From contig JAUCBJ010005753.1 in the NCBI GenBank assembly GCA_032718475.1, forward strand, positions 1 to 28,272: a stretch of DNA of 28,272 bases, in the 5' to 3' direction. Each line of letters starts with the position of its first letter. Position 1 is the first letter of the stretch. The stretch comes from Nemertoderma westbladi. Taxonomy: Eukaryota; Xenacoelomorpha; Nemertodermatida; Nemertodermatidae. The notes beneath the pieces were generated by a model. The model was given only the letters and a program-made list of their open reading frames with translations. It had not been told where the DNA came from and did not search any database. Shown one piece after another: positions 19,507 through 28,272 of this stretch. A program made the translations under genes and the position numbers.

Positions 19507-19663
19507 GTATAGATGATAGAAAAAATATAAAGTATTGAGGGTCTTTACCTGGTTATGTCCTGATGCAGACTGGTAGGTCGAAAACGTTAACTATTGTATC
19601 TTTATTTAATATAATATAACCAGCTAAAGACCCTCAATACTTATATTTTTCGATCATCTATAC
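19507..19663. mobile_element. Second foldback, about 48-bp arms, abutting the first
   Basis: The arm 19507-19556 (core AGTATTGAGGGTCTTTACCT) pairs with 19616-19663 (AGCTAAAGACCCTCAATACT) with few differences. It begins one base after the preceding foldback ends, so the two may form one composite element. Confidence 0.85.
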
Positions 19664-19939
19664 GCTATGCTACCGCTGGTGAATGCCTACCACTTCATCC
19701 GTTCGTTTAACATCTTTAATGAATGTATGAATGGCCGAAGTAATGGATGGACACTGGATGACATGTGTCCAGTTTGAATGGGATTCAGCTGAATGTATAT
19801 TCTCTCTAGAGTAACTCCAAGGGATATATCGAATCTGCAAGTTATACCAGTACATCAGAATATTGAGGATCTAATTTGATCTCATATGAACCCAAATTAA
19901 TAAGCATCTGGATATATAAATATAATGTTCCTTTTTTAG

Positions 19940-20176
19940 GAGGTCGCTCTTTAATGAAACCTATACGGATGTCCCGCACACAAGAGAGCCATCCAGACCA
20001 TTTCTACTTCTGTGATCTAGAGAGACATAATGCAGAAATTGCCGCATTCCATCTCGACCGAATTCTGGACTTCCGTAGGAATCCACCAGTAGTTGGAAGG
20101 AAGTTCAGTATCTCTAAAGAGATCAAGGCTCTTGCTGATGATGACCTTAGACGAACAGTGTTTAAAAGTCCTTCCG
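19940..20176 (+). CDS. FAM20C-like kinase, exon 2
   Basis: 237 nt, phase 1 at both ends, between TTTTTTAG and GTTAGT. It completes the N-lobe: [11 protein letters not shown] supplies the presumed nucleotide-binding Lys (residue 195, 19957-19959), corresponding to the ALFKPM segment of human FAM20C. The helix block [20 protein letters not shown] with [10 protein letters not shown] follows and is nearly identical to vertebrate FAM20 proteins. It ends KSPS plus a split Gly codon, which joins in frame to the Cys-rich start of exon 3. Confidence 0.95.
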
Positions 20177-20261
20177 GTTAGTTCAAAACATTTTGAAGAT
20201 AATTAGCTACCGAGTATTATAAATAATTATTTTCATAATAATTATATATATGTTATAACTA

Positions 20262-20409
20262 TTTACATCATTGTGTGCAAAGTAGCACTTTGCAGCGTTA
20301 CAACCCGAGTTTATTTATGTACAGAGCGAACGCAGCGAGGGAGGTTTACATAAATAAACAAGGGTCTTTAAAGCTGAAAAGTGACCTTTGCAAGCAATGA
20401 TGTATGTAA
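20262..20409. mobile_element. Foldback/MITE, family shared with 15798-15931
   Basis: The left arm (TTACATCATTGTGTGCAAAG, then GTTTATTTATGTA) pairs with the right arm (TACATAAATAAACAAGGGTC, then TTTGCAAGCAATGATGTATG). The loop holds GAGCGAACGCAGCGAG. It lies at the start of intron 2 of the kinase gene. Confidence 0.75.
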
Positions 20410-20411
20410 TT

Positions 20412-21028
20412 TTGTTACATTATGTCAACTTAACAGTATTCGGTATGCGAAGAAAGGATTTTATGGCTGCTCTTTTATACATTTTAATCAGGTACTATTT
20501 CTAATATAAGTGAAAGTTATTAACAGGTACACAGTATTAATTATACATTTAAATCTAATTAAAGTTTATTGGAAGTCATCTCCTGCTTGGATGTGATAAA
20601 TCATTAATCCAACTTGACTATAGTCGACTGAAGCAAACTGAGTCACCGTCTGTGTCCGTTCAGTTTTACTGAAAACTGTCGCCATATTTTCTTTGCTCAT
20701 TTTCTCTAAAATGTCTCCTATATGACGTTTCACTAATGTAATACAATCGTACACGTTAAAGAATAAATTATTATTACATAGAGTAGCTAGTCCCGTCACT
20801 TCAAACTGGACGCACGCATTATGCAAACACATGCTGCTTTATTGAATAAAGCAGCACGCATTAATATAAATGGAAATAATACATTCTGCAATACGGTAAT
20901 TGAAGTTGTTTCCATGTCATTGATTACTTTGCAGCGTTCCGTCCTATAGGCCGCAACGCTGCAAAGTAGTACTTTGCAGCATTACGAGTAATTCACCAGA
21001 ACGCTGTTAAGTTGACATAATGTAACAA
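20412..21028. mobile_element. 617-bp element with 25-bp perfect inverted termini
   Basis: 20412-20436 (containing TTACATTATGTCAACTTAAC) is the exact reverse complement of 21004-21028. The interior includes an 88-codon minus-strand ORF (20566-20832) and a palindrome GCAAAGTAGTACTTTGC near 20966. The element follows the foldback ending at 20409 almost directly. Confidence 0.7.
20566..20832 (-). CDS. Uncharacterised 88-codon ORF inside the inverted-repeat element
   Basis: Begins MCLHNACVQFEVTGLATLCN and ends GLMIYHIQAGDDFQ. The residue mix is protein-like, and it lies in the middle of the 617-bp element, with no recognised domain or splice context. It could be a captured gene fragment, a passenger ORF or chance. 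Confidence 0.25.
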   Translation of the reverse strand: MCLHNACVQFEVTGLATLCNNNLFFNVYDCITLVKRHIGDILEKMSKENMATVFSKTERTQTVTQFASVDYSQVGLMIYHIQAGDDFQ

Positions 21029-21348
21029 TATATATATCAACCTATAATTTTGGCAGTAAATTGGGTGCTAAAAATTATGGATGTCTGGTGTCCCTACCTT
21101 CTAAATAATGTGTCTTACATTTAACTCAAGTCAGAAATTATTAGGATGTAACATTCATTTTTATTTCATATGTATTATACAATGTTTTTAAACTATTTAA
21201 ACTCTCAAGTAATAATCTATATTAGATTATTTTTTACTGTTTATTAGCGCCTAGATGAACATGGTATAGTACCCTGTACTATAGTAGTATAGTACTGTAC
21301 TTACTAAAACTACTACTAGTATCGGCATGCTGCATTGCAGCTGCATTT

Positions 21349-21600
21349 TTAAGAATGCTGTGCCGGCTTGTCGACAAAATTGCGCCGCCACAACTCCCTA
21401 TCACCCATGACATTTGCTAGATCATCTGCATCTTCAAGGCCAGTGTCCTTTAAGATGCGTCTCAAGAAAGTCATGGGCTGTCCACCATGTTTATTCACTC
21501 CATGAGGCTGCCAAAGTACAAGATTATGCACTGGCTGGTCCTCACGGCGAAAGCAATGTCCTGCAAAGCGGAGGCGATTTTGTTCTAGTGTCAACCAATG
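21349..21600 (-). pseudogene. LINE C-terminal domain in the shifted frame
   Basis: LEQNRLRFAGHCFRRED, QPHGVNKHGGQPMTFLRRIL and LANVMGDRELWRRNFVDKPA form the conserved tail after the thumb. The same region is present, with a small deletion, at 14326-14515. Confidence 0.85.
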
Positions 21601-22528
21601 GAACCAATGAGACACCTCCAATGTTATATAGTGTCTGGTTGGAGATGTGTGCATTGTACTTGACACAATGAACCCGGCGTAGCATTCTTGTGAATGTGCC
21701 ATCCAGAGATTTGGTGTCCTCAGCAGTTAGAGCCCAGCATGGACTCCCATAGAGGAGTACTGGAACTACTGCTGCTCTAAATAATCGGACCTTGAGTTTC
21801 CGATTAATTCTCGGTGACTTCCAAATCCTGGCAAGCCTATTCAAGGTTACCCATGCCTTTCCCTTACGTATTCGAAGGTCCTCACCTGACTTCAGGATCC
21901 ATGATCCCAGGTAACATAAGTCGTCCACATGCTGAAGCATACCATCCTTTGAGCTTATGCTCATCCGATCAGAGACTTGCTGAGAACTTTCAAAGTTAAC
22001 TGTCAAAATTGTGGTCTTTCTGGAGTTAATAAAAAGACCAACACTAGAAGCAGCATGTTCTAATGAGCTGAGGAGCCGTTGGGCTCCCTCTAGTGATTCT
22101 GATAGTACTCCTAAGTCATCAGCAAAGTCTAGATCAGTTAGGTACTTGGCAGGATTTCCTCGACTTCTGGAGCCAGTAGGTGGAGTTATCATCACCCCAT
22201 CATCATTATGATGATCTAAGGACATGCGTAGAACATAGTCAACCACAATTATGAACAAGAATGGTGCAAGTGTGCCTCCCTGGAAGACGCCCCATAACAC
22301 TTCAAATGGTTCTGTGTCACCATCAACAGTAGACACAAATGTTGTCGAACCATCATCGTATACTGATCTGATTGCTGCAATAATTTCATCAGTAATCCCA
22401 TATAATGAAAGTATGCTGAACATACGTGAGCGGGAGACTGAATCAAAGGCCTTGAAGAAGTCAACAAAGATAACAGCCAGATGCCTGTCTTTCTTTTTTG
22501 ATAACTCTTCAATTATCCTTCGAAGTGC
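21542..22528 (-). pseudogene. LINE reverse transcriptase, palm and thumb
   Basis: This piece begins directly after the TAG in the same frame and contains motifs A (FVDFFKAFDS), B (GVFQGGTLAP) and C (LDFADDLG). It ends out of frame at SPPLCRTLLSP, where a shift separates it from the frame that encodes the C-terminal domain. Confidence 0.88.
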
Positions 22529-22822
22529 CTAAATGGGTTCCATGGTCCCACGACCTTTACGGAACCCATTCTGATTTCCACGGAGCAGTCTCTCAATGGG
22601 ATCCCTGATGCGATTTAATAGAATTCTATTGTATAGCTTTGCAGCAATCGAGATCAATGAGATTCCCCGAAAAGAACCATAGAGTGTTAGGTTGCCCTTC
22701 TTGGGAACTGGCACAAACTTATTTGTTTTCATTTCTTGTGGGACTCTTGTTGTTCGGTACATGTCTACTATGATGGGATAGATGAGCTTTAAACACTCAG
22801 GTATTATAAAGACCTCAGGGGG
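22529..22822 (-). pseudogene. LINE reverse transcriptase, fingers region
   Basis: Upstream piece of the RT, in the same frame as the downstream piece but ended by TAG after GTMEPI. LYGSFRGISLISIAAKLYNR is the conserved start of the LINE RT domain. Confidence 0.85.
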
Positions 22823-22855
22823 AACACTGGATACTAAAAACCACAAACCACAATT

Positions 22856-23290
22856 CAGTACTTGGCACCCATTTTATATATGCACTCATAGGAAAATGGC
22901 TACATGTTTAGCCTCCTTGGTCGGAATTGGCGTAGCCTCCGGCCATTTAGAGAAATAATCAGCCATAGCCACAATACAGGTGTTAGATTGTTTCGCTTTA
23001 GGAAGATCAACATTAAGATCAACTCCAAGAATTCAAAGGTGGTCGCACAATACTAGTTTTAAGGCATACATCGCTTTTTGCCATGTATCGTTTTATATTA
23101 TTATACATACCCTTCCAGGTATATCTTTCAGCTATCTTCAAGTAGGATTTATCTCGTACGAGATGTGCTCCAATAGACGCATTATCGTGCACTGCACGTA
23201 TTAACTGCGGTGAAGGTTTGAAGTTCACAACTCCATTTTCCTCACCATACCATTCAATTTGATTAGGCATGATGTACTGATGTACATGAA
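22856..23290 (-). mobile_element. Ty3/gypsy integrase remnant
   Basis: Minus strand: HQYIMPNQIEWYGEENGVV, then HDNASIGAHLVRDKSYLKI, ERYTWKGMYNNIKRYM and SDVCLKT form the H2C2 zinc-binding domain, with the first Cys changed to Ser. In another frame LGVDLNVDLP and VAMADYFSKWPEATPIPTKE give the start of the catalytic core, with its first Asp in GVDL. A further one-base shift recovers YECIYKMGAKY. The fragment then stops at the LINE boundary. At least two frameshifts make it a relic. No RT or LTR of this element is seen. Confidence 0.85.
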
Positions 23291-23670
23291 TGATATTATA
23301 TTATTGTAATTTACTGTTTGGTGCAGTTTATACCCACTCGTGATTTATTGTATTCCAAGTGATTTTGAAGCATTAAAAGCAGTGATATCTTTCTTTACGT
23401 TTCATATTAATATTGTTGAAAAGGAGGATTTTACCCCTCTTCCTTCCCATCCCCCCCCCCCCCCCCCCCCCCATCGGCAGCCTTGAGTTGGTCTACCTTA
23501 CTCACTTGTACTGGCTGTATGTAGTACATTATAGGAAGAAATAGGCCTTCGGGTCCGAGTCTAAATCATGTCATCAGTATACAATATGCCAGACTATGCT
23601 GCTATGAACTTGGTGAACATTTACCAGCAATTGCAAACATTCAGTAATTGCAGTGTATAACCGGGATTCA
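23291..23670. other. Intronic DNA without recognised features apart from a 22-nt poly-C run
   Basis: A C run at 23451-23472 follows a pyrimidine-rich stretch. Nothing else is recognised. Confidence 0.6.
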
Positions 23671-23745
23671 CTTTTTACAAATTTATACACAGCGGACACC
23701 ATAAGGAACATGTAAAGGGGATACAATGGTGTCTAGGGTATCCAT

Positions 23746-23971
23746 GGCCTTAATGGTTCTCTATGGGATCCGCGGCCTTGATGGTTCTCTATGGGATCCG
23801 CGGCCTTGATGGTTCTCTATGGGATCCGCGGCCTTGATGGTTCTCTATGGGATCCGCGGCCTTGATGGTTCTCTATGGGATCCGCGGCCTTGATGGTTCT
23901 CTATGGGATCCGCGGCCTTGATGGTTCTCTATGGGATCCGCGGCCTTGATGGTTCTCTATGGGATCCGCGG
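23746..23971 (+). repeat. 28-bp satellite, eight copies
   Basis: GGGATCCGCGG recurs at 28-base steps from 23765 to 23961; the rest of the unit is CCTTGATGGTTCTCTAT. Copies after the first are essentially identical. Flanking bases share TTACAAATTT and GCGGAYACCATAA (23675 and 23973), so the array sits within a longer duplicated segment. Confidence 0.95.
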
Positions 23972-24080
23972 TTTACAAATTTGTATTCGGCGGATACCAT
24001 AAACTATTATAGGATACGCGGATCCTACTGGGGGGATCCGTCATAGTTTCTATGGGATCCGCATGTACCCGCATGTATCC

Positions 24081-24440
24081 GCGCGAGTACTAATTAGCTC
24101 CAAAAATTGTAGAGTACTTACAGTACACTGACTATCCCTTTATAGAATCCTTAGATGGATATTTTATTTTCTTTTTCAAAATTATTTTATTGCACTTTTT
24201 GTGAAACGAAGACAAAAATTTTTTTCAATTTTATAACCTGCGCAGGATTTAATCTGACTTTTCTAAAGAACTAGAGCAAAATTCAAATATCAATACATGT
24301 AAGAATTTTGTTCAGGAGAGACAGGGCTTTCTAACAAAAAAATATAGCCAAATCGGACAAAGATTGAAGTATGTCTGTCAATAAGGATGACCACCTCAAA
24401 GCTAAAATTTCCATTTACCAAAAGGTTGTATTTACGGGTT
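24081..24440. other. AT-rich intronic DNA, nothing recognised
   Basis: No ORF of note, repeat or RNA gene was seen between the two satellites. Confidence 0.6.
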
Positions 24441-24930
24441 TAAACGCGATGCCAACAGCCGACAGCAAACAACCACAAGTGACAACAGTTATAAAGATTA
24501 AAAGTGAAAAAAGAAGCAAGTTATAGTGGCAAGTTATAGTGGCAAGTTATAGTGGCAAATTATAATGGCAAGTTATAGTGGCAAGTTATAATGGCAAGTT
24601 ATAGTGGCAAGTTATAGTGGCAAGTTATAATGGCAAGTTATAGTGGCAAGTTATAGTGGCAAGTTATAGTGGCAAGTTATAGTGGCAAGTTATAGTGACA
24701 AGTTATAGTGGCAAGTTATAATGGCAAGTTATAGTGGCAAGTTATAGTGGCAAGTTATAATGGCAAGTTATAGTGGCAAGTTATAGTGGCAAGTTATAGT
24801 GGCAAGTTATAGTGGCAAGTTATAATCCAAACAATAAAGGAGTGTGCGGAGGCTCCAGTTTCAATTATGTTTATATTAACATTGTCGGCTGTGGTTGTCG
24901 GTTGTCAGCGTAGCGTTTATGCGGTTGTTT
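24441..24930. mobile_element. Foldback-like unit with a 13-bp satellite in its centre
   Basis: The left side (TAAACGCGATGCCAACAGCC, then GACAGCAAACAACCACAAG) and the reverse complement of 24881-24919 (TAAACGCTACGCTGACAACC, then GACAACCACAGCCGACA) are imperfectly alike over about 40-45 bp. The satellite occupies most of the space between. Confidence 0.5.
24513..24827 (+). repeat. 13-bp satellite (GCAAGTTATAGTG), about 24 copies with higher-order structure
   Basis: The unit GGCAAGTTATAGT is repeated without gaps. Variant units with TAATGG replace TAGTGG in a fixed order, giving two nearly identical 10-unit (130-bp) blocks. Confidence 0.95.
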
Positions 24931-25409
24931 AGAGTTGATTCAATACAAACATTATATTTGTGGAATTGTTTCTTTATATATATATATTAAAATTTAACCG
25001 GGAATTTAATATTGATATCGATGCAAATGTTTGTTATTGAATTAATTTTTAAACTTAACTCTCCAAAACTTAATTAACGTTAAGATATAGAACACATTTT
25101 AACTTGGAATCGGGGTTCTTCCAATAATAATAAAATAGCAATGATAATGAGAAAACGTGTTCTGTAACACACCACAAGAGTTGGTTTGTCATATAAACTC
25201 ATGATACAGTTATAATAATAATTTTGCAATTTTTCGGAAGGCGTAATTGATGTCAGTTTGGTATCATTCGAATTATTGATGACAACAATATTACTCACCC
25301 GAATCAGTTAAAACATTTCCTAAATACTACCATGCAAGATATAAAATGCTAAATCTGTCGAACTATTACCATTATTGTATTGATGTACCTAATTTATTTA
25401 TGTTGACAG
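24931..25409. other. AT-rich 3' part of kinase intron 2
   Basis: Ends in the exon 3 acceptor (TTTATGTTGACAG). No other feature is recognised; a 72-codon minus-strand ORF (25080-25298) shows no domain. Confidence 0.6.
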
Positions 25410-26131
25410 GGAATTGGTGCTTTCATGGTGAATGTGATTATTACTGTAAAACCGAATTCGCAGTTTGCGGACGGCCTGATGGAACGGAGGGCTCCATGAT
25501 GGCCTACCTACCGACACAAAGCAGGTACCCAAGGAAAGGATATATGCACCCATACAGAAGGTCTTACAGTAAACACAGGGTGGCTGGCTGGGAGTTGGAG
25601 AATGAGTACTGTAAGTCCAAGCTCATCTATCGCCCGTATTTCGAAGGCCACAGACGACTCCTGGACATTGTCGACCTTTCTGTATTTGATTACCTCACGG
25701 GGAACCAGGACCGGCATCATGTTGAGAATTTCTTACGATTCGGGAACGATTCTTCGCTGATTCATCTGGATCAGGGCCGCTCGTTTGGGAGACATTCCTT
25801 CGATGATCTAACAATTCTTGCTCCACTAACTCAGTGCTGTTTTATCAGAAAGAAGACCCTCTTGGTTCTGTTACTATTGGAAACCGAAAGGTTTCGTTTG
25901 TCTGATCTTATGAGGGAGTCTCTCCAATCGGACCCTTTGTGGCCAGTTTTATCCGAACCGCATTTCTCAGCTTTGGATCGGCGGCTACAGAACATTCTGG
26001 AAGAAATTAGACGGTGTATCCATGGTAACGGTTTACAACCGGTAGATATTGAAAATGTTGTAATTGAGGATCAATTTAGTAATGAATTGATTGATACTAA
26101 ATATAAAACGTTGATGCGTAGAATACTTTAA
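25410..26131 (+). CDS. FAM20C-like kinase, exon 3 with catalytic core and stop
   Basis: It begins after TGTTGACAG with GNWCFHGECDYYC and includes CGRPDGTEGS, RRSYSKHR, and LLDIVDLSVFDYLTG with NQDRHH, the catalytic Asp at residue 368 (25709-25711). Next is LIHLDQGRSFG, the metal-binding Asp at residue 388 (25769-25771), then ILAPLTQCC and the conserved C-terminal helices (EPHFSALDRRLQNILEEI). Cysteines C271/C276/C280/C287/C335 match the family disulphide pattern. Human FAM20C has Asn after the metal-binding Asp (DNG); here it is Gln. The stop TAA is at 26129-26131. The reading frame is free of breaks, so the gene is probably functional. Confidence 0.96.
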
Positions 26132-26170
26132 AGTCAATTATTCGATTTAGTAATATTAATAAGCGAATTT

Positions 26171-26176
26171 AATAAA
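26171..26176 (+). terminator. Polyadenylation signal of the FAM20C-like gene
   Basis: AATAAA lies 40 nt after the stop codon. A second AATAAA is at 26284-26289. Either could direct 3' end formation. Confidence 0.6.
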
Positions 26177-26360
26177 TATTGAATAATTGCGAGTCAAGTG
26201 AGAATCTCATTTTACAATTTGGTGCAGATTAGATAAGGTACTTATTTAATTTAGTAATATTATTATAGTTATTAATTAACAGAAATAAAACAGTACTGCT
26301 GTAGAAGATGATATATTTTATTAATGTTATGGAATGAACAGGCGATGTTAATTAGATTAA

Positions 26361-27098
26361 GGGGGGGGGGGGGGGGGGGGGGTACACCATTTTCGAACAA
26401 CTCTTCGATTTATCACTCTCAGCGTTTCAAATTTGTTTGGTTTTGGCTATAATTTGGCATATAGGTACCTAAGATGCTATTCTACATGACAGGTCAGAAA
26501 AAAAAAATTGTTCTCTATTTAATATTAGTTAATACTAGTTAACAATAAAAAAAACTTGGTTGCGCTTAAAACCCTAAGGCTTTTACAGTTTTGAATCTAA
26601 TAACATGAACGTTTTTTTATATGATAGATCAAAGATGGGGCAACATAACTATCAGGCGAAATTTTGTGAAAATAATTCTTCCTAAGTGGCGCTGCAAAAT
26701 TATGCTAATTTTTTAGGTTTGTTATAAATAGTATTAAATTTTATTTAATAAAAATTTCAAAAAGTTGTCTGATACTTTTATGCAGGGTGGCTATGTAGAC
26801 ACCCACAGAAATTTTCAGACTAATTGCTCAAAAATTGTAGAAGTAGTAGGGTTTTGAAGTTGACAATTTCATAAAAAATATATTTGGAGGTAATCGGCCT
26901 TTCATTATACATAATTGTATTGTAATAGTAATTTCAATAGGATTCCCTAAATGGAAATGCTTAGAACTTGAAAACTAAAAGAGCTATTAAATAGCGGTTT
27001 TCAGATTTGGAAACACCATTGAATGGTGCATTATAATCGATCACAAAAATAATTTTTCGACAAATTTTGGACCAAAATGGTGTACCCCCCCTACCCCC
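26361..27098. mobile_element. TTAA-flanked non-autonomous DNA transposon, 738 bp
   Basis: TTAA at 26357-26360 and 27099-27102 flank inverted termini. The right end, read inward on the minus strand, is GGGGGTAGGGGGGGTACACC then ATTTT. The left end is 22 G, then TACACCATTTT. The interior is AT-rich without an ORF. A TTAA target is typical of piggyBac-like and some other superfamilies, so the family assignment is open. It lies just 3' of the FAM20C-like gene, past its polyadenylation signals. Confidence 0.8.
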
Positions 27099-27102
27099 TT
27101 AA

Positions 27103-28272
27103 CAGTTTAAATTATATATTTACGATTTTGAGTCCTTTTGGCTTTAAACTGCTTAACTGTTTATGATTAATTTCTTATACAAATATTTTAATTTATATTC
27201 GTTTGTGCTACAATTCAGCAGTGTTGGTAAAATAACTGTTAGTTATAGAAATATTGTGCGGATAGTATCAGTGTGGTGATGATTAAACTACTTAATGGTT
27301 CGGTTACAGAATATATCACATCTACTGTTTTCCATTAGATCATTCCAAATATTATATAAGCTTCATCACCCTATCCCCGAACACTTTGCAGAAAATTTTC
27401 TGAAAAATTTAGAAAGATGGGCATAAATCTGAAACTCAATTCATAATAATTATCTATATAACATTATCAATCTGATATGTAAATATAACGGAACATAGCG
27501 GGTATATCCATGGTTGATATGTTTTGATTTTATTTTTTTAAATTAATTAATTACATTGAGGTTGTATAAGCATTTACAATACCAACCACTGAATCTCACC
27601 TATCTGCAAATAGCCTACAATAATTTAACAACTCAAGGTGTTTGAATATCAGATTGTAAAACAATTACATTTAATTTACTGATAAAAACAAAATTGCGTA
27701 CCTGTCTAAATTTAATTATCTCTACAGGTACCTATGAATTCCTTCAACACACGTAAACTTATCTCATTATTTAATCACAAACGAAATATATCATTAATTT
27801 GATCTAAACTGATAGGATATAACTCTATAAAAACAACCATATTTACAACCATATCTACCACTAATAGATTGAGTTTCTTCTATAAGAGAGTGAAATTTGA
27901 CAGTGCCCTCTAGACATACAAATAAGAATCATAACTTTACATTATTTAGGAGGGGTGAACTATGAATATTATGTTTCAATCATTCCTTAACCATAAAAAT
28001 GCCGACCGGGCAATAGAATATTGCATAAATACCTGAAGGGCGTCTTATTGAACTCCCTCCTTCATCTAAAATCTAGAAATTATAACGAAAACTATTGATT
28101 TTTTGTTTGTACGTAAATTTTTCTAGACTGAATCAGAAGAAATTTACTGGTGTGGTTTTTTACGGTACCAAAATTTCAAGTAGTGAACAATTTAAAAAAA
28201 AATATGAATGGTACAACTTTCACCTAATCTCTTTTCAATTTAGGTTTTCTGGGGAGGAGCAAAATCCATTGG
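27103..28272. other. AT-rich terminal region, no gene recognised
   Basis: Only short ORFs; no repeat, RNA gene or conserved domain seen. Confidence 0.6.

Larger units (their letters stand above)
21300..22825 (-). mobile_element. 5'-truncated LINE (non-LTR retrotransposon) with RT and C-terminal domain
   Basis: Minus strand: PPEVFIIPECLKLIYP, VPQEMKTNKFVPVPKKGN, LRGNQNGFRKGRGTMEPI, then VIFVDFFKAFDS (RT motif A), GVFQGGTLAPFLFIIVVDY (motif B) and LTDLDFADDLGVLSE, where FADD stands in the catalytic YADD position. A fingers/thumb segment (LCYLGSW, LFRAAVVPVLLYGS) and the C-terminal FAGHCFRREDQPVHNLVLW follow. The frame is broken by a TAG (22529-22531) and by a shift near 21590. No endonuclease domain is present, so the copy is truncated at its 5' end near 22825. 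The 3' UTR carries an ACT/TAG-rich tail. The clade is not assigned. Confidence 0.92.

Noticed and set aside
23746-24827. CRISPR-like arrays in the 28-bp and 13-bp repeats
   Set aside because: The repeats are contiguous, without spacers, in an animal intron; they are satellites.
25080-25298. 72-codon minus-strand ORF in kinase intron 2
   Set aside because: AT-rich, no domain, no splice context; likely chance.

Overview
The window looks like a repeat-rich, AT-rich stretch of an invertebrate animal genome. The reasons are spliced genes with GTAAGT-type donors and short or multi-kilobase introns, a metazoan secretory-pathway kinase gene (FAM20 family), calmodulin-type EF-hand exons, a BEL/Pao retrotransposon, LINE and Ty3/gypsy fragments, tRNA-headed SINEs with target-site duplications, and several foldback elements and satellites. 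The species cannot be named from the sequence alone. No bacterial-type gene organisation is present.

Layout. 1-6383 (minus strand): a BEL/Pao element running off the left edge. It reads Gag-like protein, then DUF1759, CCHC knuckle, aspartic protease, reverse transcriptase and RNase H-like region, in one frame broken by a single TAA. 6384-7018 (plus): remains of a calmodulin-like gene. These are a 51-bp array whose unit carries the first half of an EF-hand loop plus a 5' splice site, followed by two paralogous 95-nt EF-hand exons. 7030-7225: 25-bp minisatellite. 7224-9324 (plus): a broken gene joining an RNase D/EXD-like 3'-5' exonuclease domain to three CCHC zinc knuckles, followed by a hairpin, a polypurine tract and an LTR-like start near 10090. 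10.1-16.4 kb: non-coding DNA with LINE scraps, three tRNA-derived SINEs, a hairpin MITE, foldbacks and long poly-G runs.

18.0-26.2 kb (plus): a three-exon gene for a FAM20C-like secreted protein kinase with an apparently complete 507-residue reading frame (18052-18616, 19940-20176, 25410-26131; all introns phase 1). Its first intron holds a pair of nested foldbacks. Its second intron (5.2 kb) holds foldbacks, a 5'-truncated LINE, a gypsy integrase remnant, a 28-bp satellite and a 13-bp satellite with higher-order structure. 26.36-27.10 kb: a TTAA-flanked non-autonomous DNA transposon whose left terminus has become a 22-nt poly-G run. The remainder to 28272 is AT-rich with nothing recognised.

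The FAM20C-like gene is the only intact host gene. The most unusual pieces are the EF-hand half-exon array with its two frame-incompatible paralogous exons, and the exonuclease/zinc-knuckle pseudogene in a retroelement-like setting. Splice sites and domain calls are read by eye; no database search was possible.
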